A program made the position numbers and the translations under genes. From positions 1 through 29,734 of IMG/VR virus record IMGVR_UViG_3300043436_000589: a stretch of DNA of 29,734 nt; one strand, given 5' to 3'. The notes beneath the pieces are model-generated. The model saw nothing but the letters and a program-made list of their open reading frames with translations. It had not been told where the DNA came from and did not search any database. This stretch comes from a virus. Every line of letters starts with the position of its first letter. Position 1 is the stretch's first letter. Of this stretch, positions 1-6,462 are shown piece after piece.

Positions 1-49
1 CCTCTTTGTTCTTGAATTATTTCTTTCAAAAATTCTACTGCTGTTTTCA
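1..49 (-). CDS. Redundant 5' fragment of the 29460-29684 gene
   Basis: This is the first 16 codons of the small gene that is complete at 29460-29684, starting with ATG at 49-47 and reading MKTAVEFLKEIIQEQR. It is a second copy created by the terminal overlap, not a separate gene. The only difference is the outermost base of the contig. Confidence 0.85.
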
Positions 50-100
50 TTCTATTCTGATTTAAAGGTTTCTAAATTAATGTATCCATCAAAGTTTAAA
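2..100. repeat. Terminal direct repeat, left copy (99 bp)
   Basis: Bases 2-100 are identical to 29636-29734; base 1 (c) differs from base 29635 (t). The repeat carries the start of the 29460-29684 gene and the 3' end of the 52-258 gene, so joining the ends restores both. A 99-bp exact overlap is typical of a circular contig closed at assembler k-mer length, so the real molecule is probably circular or circularly permuted with a unit of about 29,634 bp. Confidence 0.93.
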
Positions 101-258
101 ATCTTCATATCTTTTCTATCACATCTAATTGCAAATTCAGCATATTCTTGTGCTTGTTTGGATTCCATCTCTTTGGCTTTGTCATAAAAAACTTTAGGAA
201 CATTAATACCCTCTAATATTAATTCCTCATATAACCACTCTACTGCTGTTTGTTTCAT
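52..258 (-). CDS. Small early protein, paralogue of its upstream neighbour
   Basis: A 68-residue, charged, probably cytosolic protein of unknown function. Its N-terminus (MKQTAVEWLYEELI) closely matches that of the gene transcribed next across the circular junction (MKTAVEFLKEIIQE at 29460-29684). Both also share a K-E-M-E segment near the middle, so the two are tandem paralogues. Such short TAVEWL-type proteins are common in phages of Flavobacteriia, by my recollection of the family. The ATG overlaps the stop of the pentapeptide-repeat gene, which suggests translational coupling. No catalytic motif is visible. Confidence 0.75.
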   Translation of the reverse strand: MKQTAVEWLYEELILEGINVPKVFYDKAKEMESKQAQEYAEFAIRCDRKDMKILNFDGYINLETFKSE

Positions 259-791
259 AGTTCTTTTTTAAATGTTAATAAATATGCTTTATATGCATTA
301 TATACCGCTTGTATTTGTATAAAATCATCATTATTTCTTGGTGTTTCAATGATTTCTTCACTTTCAAAAAAAATATCCCATTCTTCAATACTTCTTTTCT
401 CACATCCTATATGTATCAGTCCATCAGTTATTCCGTGACTCCATTTGCAATACATAGGTACTTTAATTGAACCGCTTAGGTCTGCATCTCTTAGGTCTGC
501 ACCGTTTAGGTCTGCACCGCTTAGGTCTGCACCGCTTAGGTCTGCACCGCTTAGGTATGCACCGCTTAGGTCTGCATTTCTTATGTATGCACCGCTTAGG
601 TCTGCATCTCTTAGGTCTGCACCGTTTAGGTCTGCACCGCTTAGGTCTGCACCGCTTAGGTTTGCACCGTTTAGGTATGCACCGCTTAGGTATGCACCGC
701 TTAGGTATGCACGTTCTCCTCCTTTTTCATTTAATAACCATTTTTTGTGTAAATCTAAAATGATTTGTAAATCTTCTGCTGTTTTTTTCAT
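255..791 (-). CDS. Pentapeptide-repeat protein
   Basis: A 178-residue protein in three parts. Residues 1-26 form a helical head starting MKKTAEDLQIIL. Residues 27-107 hold about sixteen tandem A(D/Y/N)L(S/N/R)(G/D) pentapeptides, which should fold as a right-handed quadrilateral beta-helix. A non-repeat tail (about 108-178) contains the IGCEKRSIEEWDIFF segment often found after such repeats in phage proteins. Pentapeptide proteins can mimic DNA or bind gyrase, but nothing here fixes the partner. The ATG overlaps the upstream stop as ATGA. The repeat DNA has expanded recently: 70 bp are duplicated exactly. Long open frames on the other strand here are only mirrors of the 15-bp repeat. Confidence 0.92.
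   Translation of the reverse strand: MKKTAEDLQIILDLHKKWLLNEKGGERAYLSGAYLSGAYLNGANLSGADLSGADLNGADLRDADLSGAYIRNADLSGAYLSGADLSGADLSGADLNGADLRDADLSGSIKVPMYCKWSHGITDGLIHIGCEKRSIEEWDIFFESEEIIETPRNNDDFIQIQAVYNAYKAYLLTFKKEL
471..660. repeat. Exact 70-bp internal duplication within the pentapeptide repeats
   Basis: Bases 471-540 and 591-660 are identical, at an offset of 120 bp (eight pentapeptide units). They are built from a 15-bp unit of the form accgcttaggtctgc. Perfect identity at synonymous sites indicates very recent segmental duplication or gene conversion. The array spans about 465-710 and stays in frame throughout. Confidence 0.95.
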
Positions 792-1003
792 ATCTCTTTC
801 TTTAGTTTCTCAATATAAAGAGTAGCATCCATCAGCTCCTCCTGCAAATGGTTAAGCCATCCTATTAAATCCACGTCTTTACGGTCTAAATTAGTTCCGT
901 ATTTTTTTATCCCTCTTTTACTTCGTTCGTGGTATTTAGTCATAACGGAAATTAAAATAGTGTCTTCGTGTTTAATTGGGTCTTGGTCGTGTGTTATGTT
1001 CAT
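788..1003 (-). CDS. MazG-like small protein
   Basis: A 71-residue protein whose segment KRGIKKYGTNLDRKDVD followed by LNHLQEELMDATLYIEKL resembles the helical core of phage MazG-like or dATP/dGTP pyrophosphohydrolase-type proteins. The E-E-x-x-D pattern is where those enzymes bind metal, but the protein is only a single-domain remnant in length. If active it would hydrolyse nucleotides, fitting its place in the replication block. The stop overlaps the next start (ATGA) and the start overlaps the previous stop. The assignment rests on motif resemblance only. Confidence 0.6.
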   Translation of the reverse strand: MNITHDQDPIKHEDTILISVMTKYHERSKRGIKKYGTNLDRKDVDLIGWLNHLQEELMDATLYIEKLKKEI

Positions 1004-1191
1004 TTGTTTTCTTTTTCTAATTCTTCAATTTTAGCCTTATAAAAATATATTTCGGATTTTAGTTGTTGAATTTCTTTATTAAACTTCCTTAGTTGGTCTT
1101 CGTGTCTATTTACCCGTTCTTTGTAATAAACCGAACTTTCAATAGCTTTTTCGTATTTATCTAAGATTACTTCTATAACTCTTTGCTTCAT
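1000..1191 (-). CDS. Small coiled-coil protein
   Basis: A 63-residue, highly charged protein. From about residue 28 to the end it shows heptad-like spacing of L and I among K and E residues, predicting one long coiled coil. There is no enzyme motif, signal peptide or membrane segment. It overlaps both neighbours by 4 bases, inside the recombination operon between the YqaJ nuclease and the MazG-like gene. Function unknown. Confidence 0.7.
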   Translation of the reverse strand: MKQRVIEVILDKYEKAIESSVYYKERVNRHEDQLRKFNKEIQQLKSEIYFYKAKIEELEKENK

Positions 1192-1859
1192 AATGTTTGC
1201 ATTAATAGGTTATAGTATTCTCTACATAGTTCGACACGTTCTTTTATTTGCTCTATTACGGATTCGTCTTTTTGCACAAACCAATATTTAACCCTGCGAT
1301 TCTTCGGAATGTGGCTAAACTTATGCTTCGCTTCGATTTCTTCGCGTAGTTCCTGCGATTCGTCTATTAAATGAAATTTCCAATGCGCTCTACGTATTTC
1401 GTCTTCTACCATTTCGCTTGGAGTGTCTATAAGGCAATAAGCTAAAATAGATTCATTTTTACCCGTTAACCACATATACCCTTGAAGTTGGTAATAATAA
1501 TCTTTATTAGGTAATTCCGTTTCGAACCACGGAAAAGTTGAAGCATCCCAAGAACTTTTAACGTCTATTAATACTTCGTCCGTGTTTACGTCGGGAGTTC
1601 CTGTTATCCAATCGTTTGTAAAGTGTTCGTCGTTCTTGTAAATAAACTTAAAATTTAAGACGTCGTTAACTAGCGCAATCGATTCTTCTTCGACTTCGTT
1701 TCCTTTATCCGTATAACGTGAACTAAATTCTTTTCGGATTCCGTACTTTTCTTTTAATACAATTTCTTCTACGTAGGACTTAGCCGTTTGCGATAGGACT
1801 TCCCCCGACTTGCGGGGGTTAGTCATTATCTTACCAATTTGAGAACATCGGACTTTCAT
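1188..1859 (-). CDS. YqaJ-family (lambda exonuclease-like) nuclease
   Basis: A 223-residue protein with the YqaJ/SXT-Exo nuclease core. GTPD ends at Asp90, followed by LIDVKSSWD (Asp99, Lys101) as the PD-(D/E)XK metal site. YYYQLQGYMW then gives the Gln/Tyr motif around Gln124, and Glu residues near 55-59 lie in the expected upstream position. The family resects double-stranded DNA ends from 5' to 3' to leave a 3' strand for an annealase. The ERF annealase gene lies immediately upstream with a 4-base overlap, so the two form a phage recombination pair like Red exo/beta. The N-terminal RCSQIGKIMT also fits the family. Confidence 0.9.
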   Translation of the reverse strand: MKVRCSQIGKIMTNPRKSGEVLSQTAKSYVEEIVLKEKYGIRKEFSSRYTDKGNEVEEESIALVNDVLNFKFIYKNDEHFTNDWITGTPDVNTDEVLIDVKSSWDASTFPWFETELPNKDYYYQLQGYMWLTGKNESILAYCLIDTPSEMVEDEIRRAHWKFHLIDESQELREEIEAKHKFSHIPKNRRVKYWFVQKDESVIEQIKERVELCREYYNLLMQTL

Positions 1860-2374
1860 ACGTTTTCAATTAATTTGGTTTGACCTTCCGTTAACTCAAA
1901 ATTTTCAATTAATTGTTCCTTGGTGTATTTACCTTCTGCAATCATTTCTAACGCTTTACCTAATCTTTTGTTATCAATAGTAGGTCTTTTCTTTATTTGT
2001 TCGCCCGAAGCGTCCGTGTCTTTGTCCGTAACCAATCCGAGCGCGGAACTTAAAGCGTATCTACGAAAGTAAGTAACACCACTTCCAAAACTTTGATAGT
2101 CGTTCATACCTTTTAATTCAACCTGCGGAATAGCCACCTTTGATTCTAACGTTTCGCCACTTTCAACGTGGAAAATAACCGTAGCAATATAATCGATTCC
2201 TTCTTTAGTATCGAGTAACTGAGTGAATCCTAATCCGTGTTTTTTTAATAGCGGGTTAACTACTTCAAAAATCTTTGGTAAATCTGCGTAAGAATAACCG
2301 TAGCCTTGCGTCCCTTTGTGAATTACAGGAACCTCTTGTTGGAAGGCTGCCAACGACTTAAATAAATGTTTCAT
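1856..2374 (-). CDS. ERF-family single-strand annealing protein
   Basis: 172 residues from the ATG at 2374. The first part (KGTQGYGYSYADLPKIFEVV, GLGFTQ, YFRRYALSSALGL) is the ERF superfamily core, which forms rings on single-stranded DNA and promotes annealing. The C-terminal 40 residues are a short helical tail. I chose the internal ATG because a longer reading from 2401 would start inside the promoter: the -7 box is at 2399-2406, so the transcript begins just downstream. The partner is the overlapping YqaJ exonuclease gene. Confidence 0.88.
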   Translation of the reverse strand: MKHLFKSLAAFQQEVPVIHKGTQGYGYSYADLPKIFEVVNPLLKKHGLGFTQLLDTKEGIDYIATVIFHVESGETLESKVAIPQVELKGMNDYQSFGSGVTYFRRYALSSALGLVTDKDTDASGEQIKKRPTIDNKRLGKALEMIAEGKYTKEQLIENFELTEGQTKLIENV

Positions 2375-2398
2375 AGCGTATAAATTTTTAATTACATA

Positions 2399-2425
2399 CA
2401 AATATAATACTTTTTATATTACAAA
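2399..2425 (-). promoter_or_regulatory. Candidate Bacteroidota promoter before the ERF gene
   Basis: On the minus strand, TATATTTG at 2406-2399 matches the TAnnTTTG -7 box, with TTTG at 2425-2422 upstream. The 15-bp spacer is shorter than the usual 17-23, so the -33 element is weak. Its place 25 bp before the ERF ATG supports a separate transcript for ERF and YqaJ. Confidence 0.6.
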
Positions 2426-2447
2426 ATAAATTTTAGGTAATTTTTTT

Positions 2448-2831
2448 TTATATTTTTTTTCCTTCTTCGATATTTATTAGCGTGTAGGTCTTTTCGATAG
2501 GCGATATATTTTCAAAGTCCGTTGTTTGTGGCATTCGGTTATCGGTTATCCAATTTGGTTTTATGTTGCGTAAATCGAACGCAAAGATTCCGTTTGGAGT
2601 TGAGTTTATGTAAATCGGTTTTTCGTCTTCTTCTACGTAGCGTTGTATCATATCTACGTACTTTATCTTTTCGAGAATTAAGTTTGCGTAGTGTCTTCTT
2701 CTGCATTTTAATTCGATTCGTGTTTTTGTACTTGGTGAATAACAATCCCACTTTGAAAATTGGTTCGTGCTTTGTTCTAAGTCGGGGAAGTAATTTTCCT
2801 TTAGGTAATTAAATAATACTGATTCATTCAT
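2448..2831 (-). CDS. Small PD-(D/E)XK-like protein, possible nuclease
   Basis: A 127-residue protein. KWDCYSPS followed by TRIELKCRRRHY gives Asp29 and Glu40-x-Lys42, the D...ExK pattern of the restriction-endonuclease fold, with basic residues just after it as in DNA-binding nucleases. It lies between a NinG-like nuclease and the ERF annealase, a typical position for a recombination or junction-processing enzyme. No further motif identifies a subfamily. The start follows an AAAACGCT leader shared with several genes here. The fold is inferred from one motif. Confidence 0.55.
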   Translation of the reverse strand: MNESVLFNYLKENYFPDLEQSTNQFSKWDCYSPSTKTRIELKCRRRHYANLILEKIKYVDMIQRYVEEDEKPIYINSTPNGIFAFDLRNIKPNWITDNRMPQTTDFENISPIEKTYTLINIEEGKKI

Positions 2832-3343
2832 AGCGTTTTTATTTTTTGTTTATAGGTTTCTATTATTTCTTTGAGTTCTTCGCGTGTATACTTTCGTGTT
2901 TCGTGTGCTTTGGCGTGGAGTTCTATTAATTTATCCGCGCCTATTCTTTTTTGTATTCCTATTTGGTAGTTTAATAAATTACCGTGTTTATGCTGATTAC
3001 ACGTTACGCATTGTCCGTGAACGTTATCTTCGTCGAAAGTAACGGATTTGTGCCCACCACTACTAAAATAATGTCCTGCGTCAAACTTTGAACCGAGTTT
3101 AGAACCACAACTTACGCAAGGTTTATCCTTATCTCGAAGCCTTATGTACTTGTTAAACACTACTTGGGCAAGTTTAGTTAGTTCTTGAATTGTTTGAAGT
3201 TCGTCTTTTAATACTTTTTTCTTCTTCTTCCATTGTTTTTCCTTTTCAGATTCTACCCAAACACGGACGCAATCAGTATCAAAGCAAAATTTTTGATTAA
3301 ATCGAACGGGAGTAAATTCGTTTTTGCAGTTCTTACACTTCAT
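2828..3343 (-). CDS. ninG: NinG/Rap-like recombination endonuclease
   Basis: A 171-residue protein. A four-Cys zinc cluster opens it (Cys3, Cys6, Cys20, Cys25). A basic helix KEKQWKKKKKVLKDELQ follows, then a NinG-type core with C-V-S-C-G at 76-80, DAGHYFSSGGH at 88-98 and CVTCNQHKHGN at 112-122. This is the pattern of lambda NinG (Rap), a structure-specific nuclease that resolves branched recombination intermediates. The downstream ERF, YqaJ and PD-(D/E)XK-like genes make it part of the recombination set. The length is close to the family's usual 200. It overlaps its neighbours by 1-4 bases. Confidence 0.88.
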   Translation of the reverse strand: MKCKNCKNEFTPVRFNQKFCFDTDCVRVWVESEKEKQWKKKKKVLKDELQTIQELTKLAQVVFNKYIRLRDKDKPCVSCGSKLGSKFDAGHYFSSGGHKSVTFDEDNVHGQCVTCNQHKHGNLLNYQIGIQKRIGADKLIELHAKAHETRKYTREELKEIIETYKQKIKTL

Positions 3344-3633
3344 TACTCGTAATTTAATGCTTTGTTTATGGCTTCTAAACGCTTGTTTTCCGTGTTTAAG
3401 TCCAAGTTAACTAGTTCTAATCGGTAAGCGTTTTGGCGCAGCGCTCGGTATTCTTGTTCTAACTGATTCCAATAAATTTTACATTCGTTTATATGCTCTA
3501 AGGTTTCTTCCATTGAATCTATTAAGTCCGTTCGGTTATGGTTCTTTGCTTTTATTTCGTTCAAACTTCCTTGAATCTTTAAGTAAGTGTGCGATAAAAG
3601 AACCTGCGCTCGTAGTGTTGTAAAATCGTCCAT
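3343..3633 (-). CDS. Coiled-coil protein of unknown function
   Basis: A 96-residue hydrophilic protein with heptad-like segments over about residues 20-92 (DSMEETLEHINECKIYWNQL, then LNTENKRLEAINKALN). It has no enzyme motif. The start codon overlaps the stop of the RecA/DnaB-like ATPase by one base and its own stop overlaps the ninG start, so it is translated with the replication genes. A helicase accessory role is possible but only by position. Confidence 0.7.
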   Translation of the reverse strand: MDDFTTLRAQVLLSHTYLKIQGSLNEIKAKNHNRTDLIDSMEETLEHINECKIYWNQLEQEYRALRQNAYRLELVNLDLNTENKRLEAINKALNYE

Positions 3634-4523
3634 TATTTTGATTTAGCGTATTTTTTAATTAATGTGTTTCCGTGTTGTTCTTGCTCAAAGTAAACTAATT
3701 TTTCTTTGTCGAAAAAGATTTCGTGTTTTCCTATCTTCCCGTTTGAACGTGGTTTAATCTTGTTAAAATATAATTCCGCTTTATAATAAGTTGGGTCTTC
3801 GCGATGAACCGTTATCATACATTTGCCCGAATTAAACCATTCCGAACCACCTTTTAAATCGTAAGGTACGGGTGCGCTTCGTTTTCCGTTTTCCTTTTCA
3901 GTTAACTTCGGGTGAATAATTGTATGTAAGTGTAAATCGTTATCTTCGGCTATTTGGTTACGATACGGAAGAACGAACTCCAAATATTGAGCGTAACCAC
4001 CGAAATCGTTGTAAGGGTGGTTTAAATCCTTCCAAGAATCTATCGAAGCGGTTTCAAGTCCTTCGTCTTTTTTTAGTTGCACCGCGTAATCCCAAAATTC
4101 AATCGGTGTCATTTTGGCTTTGATATCGCTTCGCGTTAGTACCTTAAAATGGTGCGTTATCCAATCAATAGCTTGTAAAATTTCATCGTCAGTAATTACA
4201 TTGTAATTATTAGGGTCAAAACTTTTACCCGTTTTCTTGTTAATTAAATCTGCGATAATTTCTACGTTTGAACCTACGTCGGGAAAATAAACTAAATGTT
4301 TCCAACCATAAAAACGGCTTGTATTCATTAAACATTCCATAAGTACCTGCGTTTTACCCGACATAGGAAACCCCGTCCAATCCGTGCAATTCCCTAAACT
4401 CATTGAATAGTATTCGTCCATTCCTTCGAAGCCTAAGTATTTACCTTTTTCGTGGTAATTGTTTCTATACCTGAATAAATCGTCTATTACTTCGTGTGCT
4501 TTTGTTACTTTAAATCCTTTCAT
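3633..4523 (-). CDS. RecA/DnaB-fold ATPase, probable replicative helicase
   Basis: A 296-residue protein with a clear P-loop, GFPMSGKTQ at residues 51-59, and a Walker B-like segment ETASIDSW around Asp162. HTIIHPKL near 200 is the position of the sensor or H4-type strand in RecA/DnaB proteins. It lacks the N-terminal primase-binding domain of full DnaB, so it resembles the compact helicase/RadA-like ATPases of small phages. The upstream DnaD-like gene (probable initiator or loader) and downstream coiled-coil and NinG genes fit a replisome role. A RadA-like recombination helicase is the alternative. Confidence 0.8.
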   Translation of the reverse strand: MKGFKVTKAHEVIDDLFRYRNNYHEKGKYLGFEGMDEYYSMSLGNCTDWTGFPMSGKTQVLMECLMNTSRFYGWKHLVYFPDVGSNVEIIADLINKKTGKSFDPNNYNVITDDEILQAIDWITHHFKVLTRSDIKAKMTPIEFWDYAVQLKKDEGLETASIDSWKDLNHPYNDFGGYAQYLEFVLPYRNQIAEDNDLHLHTIIHPKLTEKENGKRSAPVPYDLKGGSEWFNSGKCMITVHREDPTYYKAELYFNKIKPRSNGKIGKHEIFFDKEKLVYFEQEQHGNTLIKKYAKSK

Positions 4524-4535
4524 ATTCGTTTTTAA

Positions 4536-5201
4536 TTATCGCCAACAAAATGTATTCTCGGCAGTTTGTTCTTTAGGTAGCCATTCGGATTTGAATCCGC
4601 TCCAATTCCGCTCAACACAATTTTTGAGTATAAAATTAGGACTATTTTCGTTTTTATTTACTTCGCGTATAAATCCGTTAAACGCAGTTTCTGTGTTTGT
4701 AGCCTTTTTAACCTTGCGTACTTGAATCCAATCTTTAACAAGTTGTTCCTCGAATCCATAAGAAACCATAGAATCATAAAAATTAAATGTATTATTCTTT
4801 TCATTCTTATTATTCTTATCATTCTTGTTTGTTGTTAGTTGTTTGTTAGTTGTTTGTTGATTGTTTGTTAGTTGCTTGTTAGTGTCTTCGGTTTCGTCTT
4901 GGTAACTATCATATTTACAAATAGTTACGGTGGTAAATTTGTTTGTTGATTTTACTTCGATTTCGTTTGTACTTTCTAACTTTTTCAAAAGTGTTCTAAG
5001 CGTTTGTAAACTGATTCCTGTATCCGAAGAAATCTTACCTAAAGACGAAATAAATTCACCTCGTTTAACTTCCATACCTTGCCAACTTGCGTCTTTGTGA
5101 TTCGCTTTTAATAGCAAATAAATAAATAGGTGTACCGCTTCGCTTTTGTTAAACCATTCCCAATCTAAAAACTTTCGGTGTATTTTAATCCAACCGCTCA
5201 T
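4536..5201 (-). CDS. DnaD-like replication initiator / helicase loader
   Basis: A 221-residue protein in three parts. Residues 1-95 (SGWIKIHRKFLDWEWF, GEFISSLGKISSDTGIS) form the winged-helix N-terminus typical of phage replisome organisers. A Gln/Asn/Lys/Thr-rich linker follows over about 105-140, whose DNA is a run of near-repeats of gttagttgtttgtt. A helical tail with VKDWIQVRKVKKATNTETAF resembles the DnaD/DUF-type C-terminal domain. It lies directly upstream of the ATPase gene and downstream of a DnaA-like gene and a structured intergenic region, as expected for an initiation module. Confidence 0.75.
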   Translation of the reverse strand: MSGWIKIHRKFLDWEWFNKSEAVHLFIYLLLKANHKDASWQGMEVKRGEFISSLGKISSDTGISLQTLRTLLKKLESTNEIEVKSTNKFTTVTICKYDSYQDETEDTNKQLTNNQQTTNKQLTTNKNDKNNKNEKNNTFNFYDSMVSYGFEEQLVKDWIQVRKVKKATNTETAFNGFIREVNKNENSPNFILKNCVERNWSGFKSEWLPKEQTAENTFCWR

Positions 5202-5371
5202 CCTTTTACAGGTTTAATTTTTTCAAGAATACTAACAAATTGATAAAATTCTTCGTAGCTTAATTCGGCTTCTTGGCTATTAATTTCAATTACTGCCTTT
5301 TTATCTTTTTCATTAACAGTAACAAAAATTTCGCAATTTTCAAAAACAATTTTTTGTTGTAAGTAAATCAT
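5198..5371 (-). CDS. Small acidic protein (57 aa)
   Basis: Found by translating the gap. The ATG at 5371 opens a 57-codon frame reading MIYLQQKIVFENCEIF to KIKPVKG, ending in a TGA that overlaps the ATG of the DnaD-like gene (ATGA). It predicts a short beta-strand section followed by an acidic helix. The precise 4-base coupling and the absence of any alternative in 170 bp make it credible. Function unknown. Confidence 0.72.
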   Translation of the reverse strand: MIYLQQKIVFENCEIFVTVNEKDKKAVIEINSQEAELSYEEFYQFVSILEKIKPVKG

Positions 5372-5395
5372 AACTTAAATTTTTAATAAATAAAA

Positions 5396-5475
5396 AACCC
5401 CACTAACTTCGCAGGGTCTCACGTCCACGTCATTAGCAGGGTTAATAACTTCTTTATGTTCTATATTGTGAGACC
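5396..5475 (-). ncRNA. Structured intergenic element, pseudoknot-capable, with U-tract
   Basis: Read on the minus strand, two stems interleave. GGTCTCAC (5475-5468) pairs perfectly with GTGAGACC (5422-5415). AACCCTGCTAA (5443-5433) pairs with TTAGTGGGGTT (5406-5396) as 11 bp if two adjacent G-U wobbles are allowed. The order 1-2-1'-2' is that of an H-type pseudoknot, and 5397-5392 reads TTTTTT, as in an intrinsic terminator. A TAnnTTTG box lies just upstream. It could be a small RNA, an attenuator, or, as DNA, an origin element beside the DnaA-like gene. A 35-codon frame (5375-5482, starting MVRSHNIEHKEV) also runs through it and might be translated instead. Confidence 0.55.
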
Positions 5476-5486
5476 GAACCATAGTA

Positions 5487-5494
5487 CAAATATA
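5487..5494 (-). promoter_or_regulatory. TAnnTTTG -7 box before the structured element
   Basis: TATATTTG on the minus strand matches the Bacteroidota -7 consensus, with transcription expected to start near 5480-5482, about where stem one begins. No good -33 TTG lies 17-23 bp upstream; a TTTG is only 11 bp away. This makes it a weaker candidate than the boxes at 6793 and 28753. Confidence 0.5.
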
Positions 5495-5499
5495 ACTAT

Positions 5500-5907
5500 T
5501 TAATTCAAATTATGTTCTTCGTAAATAAAATTTATTTGATATTCACCTCTTCGCATTCGTTCCTGAATATTCTCCAAATCCCTTAATTTACCTGCACTTT
5601 TAACGTCTAAATAAAGGTCATTAAGAGAACGCGTTATTTTGTAATTATTCATTTCAGCGCGTAGGTGTTCCGTGTCGTTGAAGAAGTGTCTATCGTTTAT
5701 TGATTCCCACAAATTAGCGTTATTAAATGCGTGTATACAAGTCGCGTGGTTTAGTCCTAACATTTCGCCGATTTCTATATAACTGAATCCGTAATGGCGC
5801 ATTAACTTGATTAGGTAACCCCGTTGATTAACGTACTTCCGTTTTCTGCTACGTTTGCGTAAATCGTTATCTTCGATTAGTGTGGTAAATTTATTTTTTA
5901 GTTGCAT
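5500..5907 (-). CDS. Stand-alone DnaA domain IV-like DNA-binding protein
   Basis: A 135-residue protein without an ATPase domain. Residues 18-64 resemble the C-terminal DNA-binding domain of DnaA: a basic first helix, RGYLIKLMRHYGFSYIEIGE, then GLNHATCIHAFNN at 51-63, which parallels the DnaA signature DHTTVxHA that contacts the DnaA box. The remaining 70 residues are charged and helical. It probably recognises the phage origin or competes with host DnaA. The structured intergenic region lies just downstream and the DnaD-like initiator two genes on. The domain call is from the motif; the role is inferred. Confidence 0.75.
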   Translation of the reverse strand: MQLKNKFTTLIEDNDLRKRSRKRKYVNQRGYLIKLMRHYGFSYIEIGEMLGLNHATCIHAFNNANLWESINDRHFFNDTEHLRAEMNNYKITRSLNDLYLDVKSAGKLRDLENIQERMRRGEYQINFIYEEHNLN

Positions 5908-6049
5908 TGATTTTAATTATTAAAGGTTTCCAAATGTCAAGTACCAAAATAGCGTGGTTAGTGTCGTAGGCTTGAACTATCGTTGTTGTTCTTTTGCGTT
6001 TGGATTTCGGGGTTTCCTGCATCCAATGAGTTATAGCGTATTCTTTCAT
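5891..6049 (-). CDS. Small basic protein (52 aa)
   Basis: Found by translating the gap. The ATG at 6049 opens MKEYAITHWMQETPKSKRKR, followed by TTTIVQAYDTNHAILVL, to a TAA at 5891. It overlaps the start of the DnaA-like gene by 17 bases. The alternating hydrophobic strand after a basic turn looks like a real small beta-rich fold. It also overlaps the 3' part of the 5958-6185 frame by 92 bases, so one of the two may be shorter or not expressed. Confidence 0.58.
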   Translation of the reverse strand: MKEYAITHWMQETPKSKRKRTTTIVQAYDTNHAILVLDIWKPLIIKINATKK

Positions 6050-6185
6050 TTTTTATTTTTATAATGTTACAATAATGGTTAAAATCAAAGTGTCCGTTTT
6101 TATGTATGGCACCCCCGCCACTTACCCACCAACGAACTTGGTCTAATAAATCAATATTCCCTTCGTGAATCTTTTCCGTTTTCAT
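5958..6185 (-). CDS. Small hypothetical protein (75 aa)
   Basis: The ATG at 6185 lies 35 bases inside the upstream gene. The first half (LDQVRWWVSGGGAIHKNGHF) looks protein-like. The last 30 residues (rich in N, S and Q) overlap the better-looking 52-aa frame at 5891-6049 and may be a read-through tail. Function unknown. Confidence 0.5.
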   Translation of the reverse strand: MKTEKIHEGNIDLLDQVRWWVSGGGAIHKNGHFDFNHYCNIIKIKNERIRYNSLDAGNPEIQTQKNNNDSSSLRH

Positions 6186-6462
6186 AAGCGTTTTGTAATT
6201 TATTGTTATAGTTTTCTTGGGTTATTTCTACGTGTAAATCCGAGTTATATAAATCGTTATAGATTTCGTTTGCGATTAATTGTAAATCAGAATCGTTAAG
6301 CAAGTGTTCTAATTCGATTTCTAAATCGTTTCTAAATGCGATTGCCGTGCAAATTGTTACGATTAAATCGTTGTCTTCGTCTACTGATAACTCGAAGGTA
6401 CATTCTCCTTCAAAAGTTTCTGCGTAAAAATACGCTAACGGGTAATGAGTTTCTACATTCAT
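6151..6462 (-). CDS. Acidic hypothetical protein (103 aa)
   Basis: A soluble, strongly acidic protein, e.g. FELSVDEDNDLIVTIC and NDLEIELEHLLNDSD. It predicts a beta-sheet first half and helical second half. The charge would suit a DNA-mimic or antirepressor-like inhibitor, but I see no family signature. The start overlaps the TGA of the small membrane protein gene (ATGA). Confidence 0.7.
   Translation of the reverse strand: MNVETHYPLAYFYAETFEGECTFELSVDEDNDLIVTICTAIAFRNDLEIELEHLLNDSDLQLIANEIYNDLYNSDLHVEITQENYNNKLQNAYENGKDSRREY

Noticed and set aside
465-710. Regular direct repeats resembling a CRISPR array
   Set aside because: The 15-bp unit has no spacers and encodes in-frame pentapeptides.
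445-825. Two long plus-strand frames with repeated Leu/Arg/Ser or Leu/Gly/His motifs
   Set aside because: They are mirror translations of the 15-bp pentapeptide repeat on the minus strand; every frame is open because the repeat unit has no stop.
2539-2751. Minus-strand Arg/Lys-rich frame inside the PD-(D/E)XK-like gene
   Set aside because: It is wholly nested in a better frame and has no start context.
6021-6070. A AAA AAT slippery-like heptamer at the end of the 75-aa frame
   Set aside because: A -1 shift there meets a TGA at once, so no fusion could result.
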